From Acholeplasmataceae bacterium (GTDB taxonomy: Bacteria > Bacillota > Negativicutes > Acidaminococcales > Acidaminococcaceae), in the NCBI GenBank assembly GCA_012744295.1, contig JAAYIB010000059.1, forward strand, positions 1 to 11,237: a DNA stretch of 11,237 bases. The letters are read 5' to 3'. Below the pieces are notes generated by a model. The model did not search any database. It was given only the letters and a program-made list of their open reading frames with translations, and was not told the DNA's origin. A program made the position numbers and the translations under genes. Positions within the stretch are counted from its first letter, which is position 1; every line of letters starts with the position of its first letter. This document shows, piece by piece, positions 1-7,176 of the stretch.

Positions 1-237
1 ACAGAGAGCAGCTGTATGAAAATGACAACGGAAGCCGAAGGTTACTGCAAGAAGATAACCACGGAGACCGAGGAGAAATGCAGCCGGATGATAGAGGAAG
101 CTGAAAAAGAAGTCCAAAAGGCAAAAACAGCCTATCATGACCAGCTTAAACAGGCAAATACCCACCGCAACCACATGCGGACACTTCTTGAAGGACAGCT
201 TGAACTGATGCGCAAGGCGGAAAAGGATAACTTCTAA
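1..237 (+). CDS. DivIVA-like coiled-coil protein, C-terminal end (partial)
   Basis: This reading frame is open to the left edge and stops at TAA 235-237, so only the last 78 codons are present. The visible part is highly charged and lacks proline, with heptad-like spacing of A/I/L/M between E/K residues (segments such as EEAEKEVQKAKTAY). It is predicted to be a continuous coiled coil. A long C-terminal coiled coil just upstream of ileS is the usual place for DivIVA in Firmicutes (order ylmH–divIVA–ileS). DivIVA proteins bind curved membrane at poles and septa and recruit division or cell-wall factors. The N-terminal membrane-binding domain lies outside the window, so the family name rests on gene order and coiled-coil character. 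Another coiled-coil protein is possible. Confidence 0.65.
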   Translation, partial: TESSCMKMTTEAEGYCKKITTETEEKCSRMIEEAEKEVQKAKTAYHDQLKQANTHRNHMRTLLEGQLELMRKAEKDNF

Positions 238-259
238 TCGAAGCAGCGGGGGAGTTATG

Positions 260-931
260 ATGATTCTTTTAGTAAGACACGGGGAAGCAACGCACCATAC
301 GCAGAATCTGACCGGGGGCTGGACTGACTCTTTTCTGACGGAAAAAGGCAAGAAACAGATGCGTACGCTTGCGGCAGGCCTGGCGAAAGATTTTTCCGGG
401 CAAAAGAGCCGGATAAGGATATTGACAAGCGATCTAAAAAGAGCAAAGGCTTCGGCAGACATTATCGGTGACTTATTACAGGAAAGAGTCGAAGTTCTGT
501 CTTTTTTGCGGGAAAAAAACAACGGAGAAGCTGCAGGACTTGACGAAAAAGCTGCCAGGGCCCTTTATTTTCCGCCTGCTACGCCTAAAGAACTCAATCA
601 CAGGAACTATCCCGGCGGCGAAACTCGCAGGGAGTTCTTCGAGCGCACTGTAAGGGGCATGAGGACTATTGAAAGACTGGAAAGAGATAACTTTATCATA
701 GTAGCCCACAAGGGAACGATTCAGAACATTATCTTTGATTGGTTGGGCTTTGATATTGCCGAGGTTTCCAAACATAATTTTTCTTTTGACATCCTGCCGG
801 CTAGCCTGACGGTATTAGGGACGAACAAGTGGCAGGAGCATGCGGTTTTTTTGCTGAACGAGACTTCACATCTCAGAACGGGCGAAGGCTTCGGCCTTTT
901 TCAATTCAAATATGGAACAAGCAGGCGTTGA
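260..931 (+). CDS. Histidine phosphatase family protein (phosphoglycerate mutase-like)
   Basis: The protein has about 223 residues of the histidine phosphatase (branch 1) superfamily, which transfers phosphate through a phospho-histidine. The N-terminal signature LVRHGEA carries the nucleophile His (residue 7 from this start). SDLKRAKASA near residue 60 supplies the second Arg, the NNGEAAGL stretch near 88-93 holds the acid/base region, and VAHKGT at about 148-153 holds the second catalytic His. AHKG replaces the commoner SHGG or AHGG. Two ATGs stand side by side at 257 and 260. The GGGGGAG at 248-254 sits only 2 nt from the first but 5 nt from the second, so 260 is preferred. The gene lies 22 nt after the divIVA-like gene and is probably cotranscribed with it. 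The substrate cannot be told from sequence; cofactor-dependent mutase, cobalamin phosphatase and small-metabolite phosphatase functions all occur in this family. The ileS promoter overlaps its stop codon. Confidence 0.85.
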   Translation: MILLVRHGEATHHTQNLTGGWTDSFLTEKGKKQMRTLAAGLAKDFSGQKSRIRILTSDLKRAKASADIIGDLLQERVEVLSFLREKNNGEAAGLDEKAARALYFPPATPKELNHRNYPGGETRREFFERTVRGMRTIERLERDNFIIVAHKGTIQNIIFDWLGFDIAEVSKHNFSFDILPASLTVLGTNKWQEHAVFLLNETSHLRTGEGFGLFQFKYGTSRR

Positions 932-957
932 CGGCTTGAGCAATCTTAGTGTATAAT
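928..957 (+). promoter_or_regulatory. Sigma-A promoter for the T-box/ileS transcript
   Basis: A -35 box TTGACG (928-933) and a perfect -10 box TATAAT (952-957) are separated by 18 nt. Transcription would start near 964, giving an untranslated leader of about 270 nt before ileS. The -35 box overlaps the TGA stop of the upstream phosphatase gene (929-931), so ileS has its own promoter inside the gene cluster. Confidence 0.85.
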
Positions 958-963
958 ACATCT

Positions 964-1218
964 GCTTGTATTTATATATTGCAAAGCAATGCGGAAGACA
1001 GTAGTGCGTCACATGACGGAAAGCGAGCCGGGGAGGGTGGAAGCCCGGTGCTGAAGGCGGCGGATGAAAATCACTTCCAAGTTGTCACGCTGAAGACAGT
1101 AGGCGTGATCGTGTAATGTGCGTTATAACATTTAAAGTGACAGCGGCAGCGCTGTCAGTAGGGTGGTACCACGGGTAAAAACAGTCTCGTCCCTTTGGGG
1201 AGCGGGGCTTTATTTTTT
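964..1218 (+). promoter_or_regulatory. T-box riboswitch leader, isoleucine-specific
   Basis: This leader senses uncharged tRNA-Ile and controls ileS by antitermination. The T-box sequence AGGGTGGTACCACGGG lies at 1160-1175. It contains TGGT (1164-1167), which would pair with the ACCA end of an uncharged tRNA. A Stem III-like hairpin lies just upstream (TGACAGC 1138-1144 with GCTGTCA 1151-1157). The specifier is most likely ATC at 1070-1072, in the context GAAAATCACTTCC on the 3' side of the Stem I loop. ATC is an isoleucine codon and matches the downstream gene. CCCT at 1191-1194 can pair with AGGG at 1160-1163 to form the antiterminator, or take part in the terminator stem. The 5' boundary is estimated from the promoter. 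Confidence 0.92.
1184..1218 (+). terminator. Regulated intrinsic terminator of the ileS T-box
   Basis: GTCTCG plus TCCC (1184-1193) pairs with GGGA and CGGGGC (1198-1208), with one bulged G and a short UUUG loop. A T-rich tract follows (1209-1218). The 5' arm shares CCC with the antiterminator, which makes the two structures mutually exclusive. The ileS ribosome binding site begins directly after it at 1219. Confidence 0.85.
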
Positions 1219-1231
1219 GGAGGTGTAAGAA

Positions 1232-4012
1232 GTGGATTACGGTAAGACTTTGAATCTGCCTGAAACAGAGTTTCCGATGCGTGCAGGACTGCCGGAAAGA
1301 GAACCGGGTGTTCTCGAATATTGGGAAAACAACAGGATATACGAAAAGAAGCAAGAGCTGCATGCGGGACGCGAAAAATTCGTTCTTCATGACGGACCTC
1401 CGTATGCCAACGGCAATATTCATATGGGTACGGCCCTGAATAAGATTTTGAAAGACATCATCATCAAATACAAATACCTGAGAGGCTTTGATACGCCCTA
1501 TGTGCCCGGCTGGGACACACACGGCATGCCGATCGAACACGCCGCAATCAAGAACCTCGGACTCAACCGTCACGAATTGGACAATCTGGTTCTGCGGAAA
1601 GAATGCTGCAACTACGCCCTGAAATGGATTGACGAACAGCGCAAAGACTTCAAACGTCTCGGCGTGCTCGGCGATTGGGACAATCCTTATATTACGCTGA
1701 AACCTAAATATGAAGCCAAGCAAATCAAGGTTTTTGGCGAGATGGCCAAAAAAGGCTACATTTACAAAGGGAAAAAGGCTGTATACTGGTGCACTCACTG
1801 TGAAACGGCGCTTGCCGAAGCTGAAATCGAATACGGCGAAGAGAAGTCTCCGGCCATCTTTGTGAAGTTTCCCCTGAAGGATGATAAGGGTCTGCTTCCG
1901 GAAGCGGCAAAAGGCAAGCCGGTCTTTGTGGTAATCTGGACAACGACGCCCTGGACGCTGCCGGCAAACGTTGCCGTAGCCGTTCATGCCGACTTTGATT
2001 ATACCTGGGTCGAAAGCGAAGGCGAAGTATACCTGATGGCCAAGGAATTGCTGGGCCAGGTAGGCAAGGTCTGCCGCAAAGATTTCAACAATGTCCTCGG
2101 TACCGTCAAGGGCAGTGAATTGGAAGGCGTTGTTGCCCGTCATCCTTTCCTTGACCGCGATTCAACAGTTGTGCTGGCAGATTATGTTACGCTTGACGCC
2201 GGCAGCGGCTGCGTTCATACGGCTCCCGGCCATGGCCAGGAGGACTTTGAAACAGGGTTGCGTTACAAACTCCCCGTAATTTCACCGGTTGACAAAACAG
2301 GTCATTTAACGGCCGAAGCCGGGGAAATGTTTGCCGGCATGTTTGTTTTTGACGCCAACGTTCCCATTATCAAACATCTGGCGGCAGCCAACCTGCTTCT
2401 GGGCAAGGAAAGCATTCGCCACCAATACGCCCACTGCTGGCGCTGCAAGGAGCCGATCATTTATCGCGCAACGGCACAATGGTTTGCCTCCGTTGACGGT
2501 TTCCGCGAAGCTGCCTTGAACGCCATTGGCCAAGAGGTGCAGTGGATTCCCTCGTGGGGGCAGTCACGTATTCACAACATGGTTTCCGAAAGAAACGATT
2601 GGTGCATATCGCGCCAGCGCGTCTGGGGAGTGCCCATCCCTGTTTTCTATTGCAGGGACTGCGGTGAATACGTTATCAATGACGCGACGATTACGGCCGT
2701 TTCGGAACTGTTTGGCAAAGAAGGTTCGGATGCGTGGTGGGCACGTTCCGCCGAAGAAATTCTGCCGGCGGAGACGACTTGCCCCAAATGCGGCGGCCGG
2801 CATTTCGAAAAGGAAACCGACATCATGGATGTCTGGTTCGACAGCGGCTCCTCGCACGAGGCTGTCTTGCGTGTTCGCCCGGAACTTGCCTATCCGGCGG
2901 ATATGTACCTGGAAGGCAGCGACCAGCATCGAGGCTGGTTCCAGTCCTCGCTCCTGACTTCGGTGGCCTGCTATGGCCACGCACCATACAAGTCCGTATT
3001 GACGCATGGTTATGTTGTTGACGGCGAAGGACGCAAGATGTCCAAATCGGTCGGCAACACCATTGCCCCGCAGGACGTCATTGCCCAATATGGTGCTGAC
3101 GTAATCCGCTTGTGGACCGCTTCCTCCGATTACAAGACTGACATCCGAATTTCCAAGGAAATCCTGAAACAGCTTTCCGAGGTTTACCGTAAAATCAGGA
3201 ATACCATCAGATATATTTTAGGAAACACCAATGATTTCGACTATCAGACGGACAAGGTAAGCTATCGGGATATGGAAGAGCTTGACCGCTGGGCGCTGAT
3301 GCACATGCAGCTCCTGAAGCAAAGAGTGACGGCGGCCTTTGACAGCTATGACTTCCATGTTCTCTATCACGCCATCCATAACTTCTGCACGGTGGAAATG
3401 AGTTCCTTTTATCTGGATATCATTAAAGACCGTATTTATGCCTCAAAGGCAGACGATAAGGCAAGACGCAGCGCACAAACAGCCATGTATGAAATCATGG
3501 CCGACCTTGTTGTCATGCTGTCGCCTGTATTGAGCTTTACGATGGAAGAAGTCTGGCAGTTCATGAAAAAATCTCCGGACATGCCCGAGAGCGTACAGAT
3601 GATGCCCTGGCCCGAAGTCAGGGAAGAATACCTGGACGAAGCACTTGAAAACAAATGGGAAAGCTTCATAGAACTGCGCAGTGAAATCACCAGGGTGCTT
3701 GAGGGCGCCCGCCGCGCAAAGGCAATCGGACATTCTCTCGACGCCAAGGTGGAGCTTTACGCCGAAGGGGAAGCCCTGATGCTTCTCAGACAAATCGAGA
3801 GCGAACTGCCGACGCTGCTTATAGTCTCCCAGACTAAGCTTCATGAAGGCATTGCCGACGTAGGAGAAACAACCGGACGCGCAGACCTTAAAGTCAGGGT
3901 GCAGCCCGCTGAAGGTCAAAAATGTGAGCGCTGCTGGATTTACAGTGAGACTGTGGGCAATGATGGCGGGCACGCAACCTTGTGCAGCCGCTGCAGCAAT
4001 GTTCTTGGTTGA
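1232..4012 (+). CDS. ileS: Isoleucyl-tRNA synthetase
   Basis: This class I synthetase attaches isoleucine to tRNA-Ile in the cytoplasm. At 926 residues it is full length for the bacterial type. The HIGH-type signature reads HMGT (residues 64-67), inside DGPPYANGNIHMGTALNK. The KMSKS loop is at 602-606. The CP1 editing domain that clears mischarged valine shows WTTTPWTLPAN and GCVHTAPGHGQEDF. WFDSGSSHE and GSDQHRGWFQSS belong to the catalytic core. Four C-terminal cysteines (898, 901, 918, 921) form the zinc site of the mupirocin-sensitive bacterial form. A further CxxC pair occurs in the middle connective region. The start is GTG 1232, set by GGAGG at 1219-1223 with 8 nt spacing. Expression is under the isoleucine T-box upstream. 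Confidence 0.98.
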   Translation: MDYGKTLNLPETEFPMRAGLPEREPGVLEYWENNRIYEKKQELHAGREKFVLHDGPPYANGNIHMGTALNKILKDIIIKYKYLRGFDTPYVPGWDTHGMPIEHAAIKNLGLNRHELDNLVLRKECCNYALKWIDEQRKDFKRLGVLGDWDNPYITLKPKYEAKQIKVFGEMAKKGYIYKGKKAVYWCTHCETALAEAEIEYGEEKSPAIFVKFPLKDDKGLLPEAAKGKPVFVVIWTTTPWTLPANVAVAVHADFDYTWVESEGEVYLMAKELLGQVGKVCRKDFNNVLGTVKGSELEGVVARHPFLDRDSTVVLADYVTLDAGSGCVHTAPGHGQEDFETGLRYKLPVISPVDKTGHLTAEAGEMFAGMFVFDANVPIIKHLAAANLLLGKESIRHQYAHCWRCKEPIIYRATAQWFASVDGFREAALNAIGQEVQWIPSWGQSRIHNMVSERNDWCISRQRVWGVPIPVFYCRDCGEYVINDATITAVSELFGKEGSDAWWARSAEEILPAETTCPKCGGRHFEKETDIMDVWFDSGSSHEAVLRVRPELAYPADMYLEGSDQHRGWFQSSLLTSVACYGHAPYKSVLTHGYVVDGEGRKMSKSVGNTIAPQDVIAQYGADVIRLWTASSDYKTDIRISKEILKQLSEVYRKIRNTIRYILGNTNDFDYQTDKVSYRDMEELDRWALMHMQLLKQRVTAAFDSYDFHVLYHAIHNFCTVEMSSFYLDIIKDRIYASKADDKARRSAQTAMYEIMADLVVMLSPVLSFTMEEVWQFMKKSPDMPESVQMMPWPEVREEYLDEALENKWESFIELRSEITRVLEGARRAKAIGHSLDAKVELYAEGEALMLLRQIESELPTLLIVSQTKLHEGIADVGETTGRADLKVRVQPAEGQKCERCWIYSETVGNDGGHATLCSRCSNVLG

Positions 4013-4043
4013 TTTCACGGCCGGTATCAGTTCGGGAACAATA

Positions 4044-4075
4044 AAAAAGGAAGGCCCGTGCTGGCCTTCCTTTTT
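4044..4075 (+). terminator. Intrinsic terminator after ileS
   Basis: A perfect 13-bp inverted repeat (AAAAAGGAAGGCC 4044-4056 with GGCCTTCCTTTTT 4063-4075) encloses a six-base loop, CGTGCT. The A-run and T-run on either side would allow function in both directions. It lies 32 nt beyond the ileS stop and ends the T-box-controlled transcript. Confidence 0.95.
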
Positions 4076-4081
4076 GCCGTA

Positions 4082-4110
4082 TCGACATATTTGGTTTCCC
4101 TTGTTATAAT
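4082..4110 (+). promoter_or_regulatory. Promoter for the small membrane protein gene
   Basis: TCGACA (4082-4087, five of six matches to TTGACA) and a perfect TATAAT (4105-4110) are spaced by 17 nt. Transcription would begin near 4117. This argues against translation from the ATG at 4120 and for the ATG at 4144. Confidence 0.8.
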
Positions 4111-4143
4111 AAAAATGTAATGGAAGCGGCAGGGGGTCTTAGA

Positions 4144-4317
4144 ATGGGGGATTTTGTGCAATACATCGGCATTGCTTTATCGTTGTTTTTTGCTTTCCAG
4201 GTTTACAAGGATGCAAAGAACCGTAAAAATGAAGCCGCAATGTTTTGGGCGGCAGCAACATTTATCGCTTGGATTTTTGTCCTGCCTGTTTACTGGTTTA
4301 AGAATATGAGGGAATGA
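4144..4317 (+). CDS. Small two-helix membrane protein of unknown function
   Basis: The protein has 57 residues and no family I recognise. The chosen ATG at 4144 has AGGGGGT 7 nt upstream (4131-4137). An in-frame ATG at 4120 would add eight residues but lies almost at the predicted transcription start and has no ribosome binding site. Two hydrophobic stretches, about residues 5-19 (YIGIALSLFFAFQVY) and 34-50 (FWAAATFIAWIFVLPVY), flank a basic loop (KDAKNRKNE). That pattern gives an inner-membrane hairpin with the positive loop inside. It has its own promoter and terminator, so it is a monocistronic unit between ileS and the convergent small acidic gene. Confidence 0.75.
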   Translation: MGDFVQYIGIALSLFFAFQVYKDAKNRKNEAAMFWAAATFIAWIFVLPVYWFKNMRE

Positions 4318-4320
4318 AAC

Positions 4321-4366
4321 AAAGCTTTGACCTGCTCTTTTGCGGCAGTTCAAAGCTTTTTCCTTT
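4321..4366. terminator. Hairpin between the two convergent small genes
   Basis: AAAGCTTTGA (4321-4330) pairs perfectly with TCAAAGCTTT (4350-4359), and an inner CTGC/GCAG extends the stem. A T-rich tail (4357-4366) follows on the plus strand. It begins 3 nt after the membrane-protein stop and lies 8 nt past the end of the minus-strand gene at 4375. It can serve the plus strand strongly and the minus strand more weakly. Confidence 0.85.
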
Positions 4367-4374
4367 TAATCGAC

Positions 4375-4596
4375 CTAATCGTCAAACTTCTTCCAGGCGT
4401 CGTTGATGATTTGCTGCTTATTCTTTCTGATTTTCTTCTCGAAGTTGAAAAAGTTGCTGTCCCTGTGGTCGGTAGAGTAGTCCGCGTAATCCGTATCCTT
4501 TTCGTACTGCTCATAGCTCCGGTTGTAATCGCCGCGGCCGTCATCAAGCCAATAATAAAAAACCGTGTTGTCTTCAAGGTTGTTAGCTGCCAGCAT
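4375..4596 (-). CDS. Small acidic Tyr/Asp/Asn-rich protein, unknown
   Basis: The protein has 73 residues and is very hydrophilic. Its centre is rich in Y, D and N (for example YEQYEKDTDYADYSTD), and its C-terminal third is basic then acidic (EKKIRKNK, ending WKKFDD). It has no signal peptide, no membrane segment and no cysteine. I do not recognise a family. The start is taken at the ATG read from 4596, because GGAGGA lies 4-5 nt upstream of it. An in-frame ATG at 4608 would contain that ribosome binding site within its own codons. Support for a real gene comes from the clean start signal, the non-random hydrophilic composition, and the hairpin directly after its stop. The opposite strand also has a 107-codon frame, but it reads as a hydrophobic mirror of this gene. 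Confidence 0.6.
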   Translation of the reverse strand: MLAANNLEDNTVFYYWLDDGRGDYNRSYEQYEKDTDYADYSTDHRDSNFFNFEKKIRKNKQQIINDAWKKFDD

Positions 4597-4712
4597 GATT
4601 TCCTCCATTTTCTTTGTCTGCCTATTATTTTAACACGAAAACAACGCTGACGAAAGCGAGAAAAAGCCTCCGATGTTTCGGGCAATGATAAAGAACCATT
4701 CTACAGGAAGGG

Positions 4713-4743
4713 GCTGAAAGTTTTGGCGAAATTCAGCTTTTTT
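4713..4743 (+). terminator. Terminator-like hairpin without an obvious upstream gene
   Basis: GCTGAA (4713-4718) pairs with TTCAGC (4732-4737), and a TTTTTT run follows (4738-4743). TTT/AAA pairs can extend the stem inside the loop around GGCG. No plus-strand gene lies between the hairpin at 4321-4366 and this site, so it either blocks stray readthrough into the redox genes or ends a short unannotated RNA. Confidence 0.55.
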
Positions 4744-4755
4744 GCCTGCAAAATA

Positions 4756-4764
4756 TGTTAAAAT
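4756..4764 (+). promoter_or_regulatory. Extended -10 promoter for the redox genes
   Basis: TGTTAAAAT (4756-4764) fits the extended -10 form TGn-TATAAT with one mismatch. The region 15-18 nt upstream is only a T-run, so no good -35 box is visible. Transcription would start about 42 nt before the ATG at 4814. Confidence 0.55.
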
Positions 4765-4813
4765 GAATAAAAGGCACTAAACAACCTAAGTCTAAAGGCG
4801 AAAGGAACGAAAT

Positions 4814-5095
4814 ATGAAAGTAGTAGTTTGTGTTGGATCGAACTGCACCATGATGGGTGCAGACAGCATTATCGCAAGCCTGGAGAATCTCAAGGACACA
4901 CTTTTGCAAAAAGAAGGGGCCAACCCTGCTTTTACTTTGGAAATTGAGATGGCCCGCTGTTTGGGCGAATGTAAAAAGAAGAACGCCGTTTCTCCCGTCG
5001 TAATCGTTGACGGCGAAATGTACCGCAATGCTTCACGCGAGCAAATAATGTCAGTGGTTTTGGACGCCGCCTATGAATACATATTGCCTAAATGA
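4814..5095 (+). CDS. (2Fe-2S) ferredoxin domain protein, NuoE/thioredoxin-like
   Basis: The protein has 93 residues of the thioredoxin-like [2Fe-2S] ferredoxin family, related to the C-terminal half of NuoE/HndA/HoxE. The four ligands follow the family spacing: C6 and C11 (CVGSNC), then C49 and C53 (CLGEC). The segment SPVVIVDGEMY matches the usual strand and turn after the second cysteine pair. The N-terminal helical part of full NuoE is missing, so this is a stand-alone cluster domain. It is a cytoplasmic electron carrier or an electron-transfer subunit. The ribosome binding site AAAGGA (4801-4806) has 7 nt spacing. The next gene, 42 nt downstream, is an [FeFe]-hydrogenase, which suggests this protein donates or accepts electrons for it. 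That partnership is inferred from adjacency. Confidence 0.9.
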   Translation: MKVVVCVGSNCTMMGADSIIASLENLKDTLLQKEGANPAFTLEIEMARCLGECKKKNAVSPVVIVDGEMYRNASREQIMSVVLDAAYEYILPK

Positions 5096-5137
5096 TGAAG
5101 ACGCGACAGTAATAGTTTTTCGCACAAGGAGAAAAAA

Positions 5138-6643
5138 GTGAAAGAATTCTACAATGACATTATAAACATCCGAAGAATGGTTTTTTCCGCGATTGCCAGG
5201 ATTGCCTACAATGACGAGGATTTAAGGCGTCTCGGCGACGAAACCTACAATCTGATACCCGGGGAAAAGGCTCATTACAGGGAAAACGTTTTCAGGGAAA
5301 GGGCGGTCATCGGTGAGCGACTCCGTCTGGCCCTCGGTCTTGATGCCCGAACGGCTGCCGAGACGGGACCCATCTCCGAAGGCATCGAAAGCATCGACGT
5401 TGCGGCCAGGGTTTACACGCCGCCGCTTGTATCCGTCATTAAAATAGCTTGTGAGGCCTGCCCGACCAGAGCCTTTCTTGTGACGGACAATTGCCGCAAA
5501 TGCCTTGCCCATCCTTGTAAGAACGTCTGCCCGAAAAATGCCGTTACAATAGAAAAGACTCAGGCCGTGATTGACCAGTCCAAATGTATCAAGTGCGGCA
5601 GATGCAAAAGCGAATGCCCGTTTCAGGCAATTGTCGAATATGAAAGGCCTTGCGCGGCAAGCTGCGGCGTCAATGCAATCAAATCCGACTATCTCGGCCG
5701 GGCCGAGATTGATGACGACAAGTGCGTCGCCTGCGGTAACTGCATTCAGGAATGTCCTTTCGGAGCCATCTCAGATAAGTCGGAGATTTATCAGCTGATC
5801 AAGACGATCACAGGAGGTGCCGAGGTTTATGCAATCATCGCCCCTTCGTTTGTCGGGCAATTCGGCGCGCTGACGACGCCGGAACAGGTTTTTGCAGGCA
5901 TCAGGCAGCTGGGCATCAGGGATGTAGTGGAGGTAGGCCTCGGTGCCGACCTGACAACCTTGAACGAGGCCCACGAATTTGTGGAAACGGTTCCCGAAAA
6001 GGAACCATTCATGGGTACGAGCTGCTGCTTTTCCTGGAAGCTGATGGTCGAGAAAAACTTCCCGGAAATCAACGACTATATTTCGGAATCAAGCACCCCT
6101 ATGGTTTACACTTCGCACCATATAAAGAAAACACATCCTGATTGCAAGGTAGTCTTTATCGGCCCCTGCATTTCGAAAAAACTCGAGGCGCTGCAGGAAA
6201 ATGTAAAGGATTATGTTGATTTTGTCATCACCTTCGAGGAATTGATGGGCATGTTTGTTGCCAAGGGCATTGAACCCGCGGAAATTGAAGTCGCCGGCGC
6301 GATAACGGATGCTTCCGTGACGGGCAGAGGCTACGCGGTCGGAGGCGGAGTGGCCGATGCCGTCATAAAAAGAATCCGGGAAATCAGGCCGGAAATGCAG
6401 GTCAAGGCCGAATGCATTGAAGGTTTGGCCGAATGCGTCAAGACGATGCGCCTGGCAAAGCTGGGCTTGAAAAACGGTATGCTTCTTGAAGGCATGGCCT
6501 GCAAACATGGCTGCATCGGCGGACCGGGTACGGTTGTCGCGGCAGCGCGTGCCAGGAAAAGCGTTGCGGGGTTTGCTGAGAAATCTCCGTACAAGTCACC
6601 GGCGGACAACCAAAACATCAGTGAGGAAGACCGCCCGGAGTAA
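5138..6643 (+). CDS. Monomeric [FeFe]-hydrogenase with multiple 4Fe-4S clusters (group B-like)
   Basis: The protein has 501 residues and probably catalyses reversible H2 formation or oxidation in the cytoplasm, linked to ferredoxin. The N-terminal half is cysteine-rich: CxxCx4CxxxCP at 119-131, a first ferredoxin motif at 150-160 (CIKCGRCKSECP) and a second at 196-206 (CVACGNCIQECP). Extra pairs lie at C105/C108 and C172/C176. Three or four [4Fe-4S] clusters are plausible. The C-terminal half carries the three H-cluster motifs: TSCCFSW (294-300), GPCISKKLE (342-350) and EGMACKHGCIGGPG (451-464). The four presumed H-cluster cysteines are C297, C344, C455 and C459. The proton-path cysteine (C296) and the conserved Lys and Glu of motif 2 are also kept. 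The start is GTG 5138 with AAGGAG 6 nt upstream. No HydE/F/G maturases are in the window. The GPC and GPG variants resemble group B enzymes; the physiological direction is unknown. Confidence 0.9.
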   Translation: MKEFYNDIINIRRMVFSAIARIAYNDEDLRRLGDETYNLIPGEKAHYRENVFRERAVIGERLRLALGLDARTAAETGPISEGIESIDVAARVYTPPLVSVIKIACEACPTRAFLVTDNCRKCLAHPCKNVCPKNAVTIEKTQAVIDQSKCIKCGRCKSECPFQAIVEYERPCAASCGVNAIKSDYLGRAEIDDDKCVACGNCIQECPFGAISDKSEIYQLIKTITGGAEVYAIIAPSFVGQFGALTTPEQVFAGIRQLGIRDVVEVGLGADLTTLNEAHEFVETVPEKEPFMGTSCCFSWKLMVEKNFPEINDYISESSTPMVYTSHHIKKTHPDCKVVFIGPCISKKLEALQENVKDYVDFVITFEELMGMFVAKGIEPAEIEVAGAITDASVTGRGYAVGGGVADAVIKRIREIRPEMQVKAECIEGLAECVKTMRLAKLGLKNGMLLEGMACKHGCIGGPGTVVAAARARKSVAGFAEKSPYKSPADNQNISEEDRPE

Positions 6644-6682
6644 AAGAGCCGTCTTATGCAGGATCGGGAGGAGAGGAAAACA

Positions 6683-7123
6683 ATGTTTAAGAAAATTATG
6701 GCGCCCATTGACGGGTCGGAGATTGCGTGGCGTGCTCTTGAACAAGCAGGTGCACTCGGTGAAAAATTCGGCGCTGATCTCGTGGTCGTCACAGTCGTGG
6801 AGCCTTATACCAATAACCTGATTCCCCTGGCGACAACTTGGAACAGCGCAACGCTTTACCAGGTGAACAGCGCGCTTGAAAGCGCTGCGCAAAAGATTAT
6901 GGAAAAGGCAAAGAAGAAACTGGCTTCCTATCCGGGCAAAGTTCTTTACATCTTAGAGGCCGGGCACCCTGCCGAAAGGATTCTCCATCTTGCCCGGGCG
7001 GAGGAATGTAACGCTATTGTTATGGGCAACAGGGGTCTCGGCGGCGTTGCCGACTTGCTGCTTGGCGGCGTCAGTTCAAGCATTGTGCAGCATGCGAAGA
7101 TTCCTGTGCTGATAGTGCGCTAA
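6683..7123 (+). CDS. Universal stress protein (UspA family)
   Basis: The protein has 146 residues, the usual length of a single-domain Usp. The start KKIMAPIDGSE carries the conserved Asp (D10) of the nucleotide pocket. The ATP-binding signature G-x2-G-x9-G lies at 115-128 (MGNRG, then GGV). A Gly (129) stands where Ser or Thr is common, followed by SSS. The ending IPVLIVR is the classic last strand. The family consists of cytoplasmic homodimers that bind ATP and help survival under starvation or redox stress. The start is ATG 6683 with GAGAGG 6 nt upstream; an in-frame ATG at 6656 would overlap that site and is less likely. The gene follows the hydrogenase by 39 nt with no terminator between, so cotranscription is likely. 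Confidence 0.93.
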   Translation: MFKKIMAPIDGSEIAWRALEQAGALGEKFGADLVVVTVVEPYTNNLIPLATTWNSATLYQVNSALESAAQKIMEKAKKKLASYPGKVLYILEAGHPAERILHLARAEECNAIVMGNRGLGGVADLLLGGVSSSIVQHAKIPVLIVR

Positions 7124-7176
7124 AGCCGGTTTTTAAAAAAGGACGGCAGGAATCTGCCGCCTGAAAGGTTTGCGTT

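Noticed and set aside
1085..2143. Long minus-strand open frame (352 codons) opposite the T-box and ileS
   Set aside because: It overlaps a certain ileS and the T-box, has no ribosome binding site and shows no family character. It is a mirror frame.
4327..4650. Plus-strand hydrophobic open frame of 107 codons
   Set aside because: It begins inside the hairpin terminator, lacks a ribosome binding site and is the antisense of the hydrophilic minus-strand gene.
7142..7159. Small hairpin CGGCAG/CTGCCG with a T-run on the minus strand
   Set aside because: There is no minus-strand gene for it to terminate, and the strong 18-bp repeat next to it already serves the plus strand.
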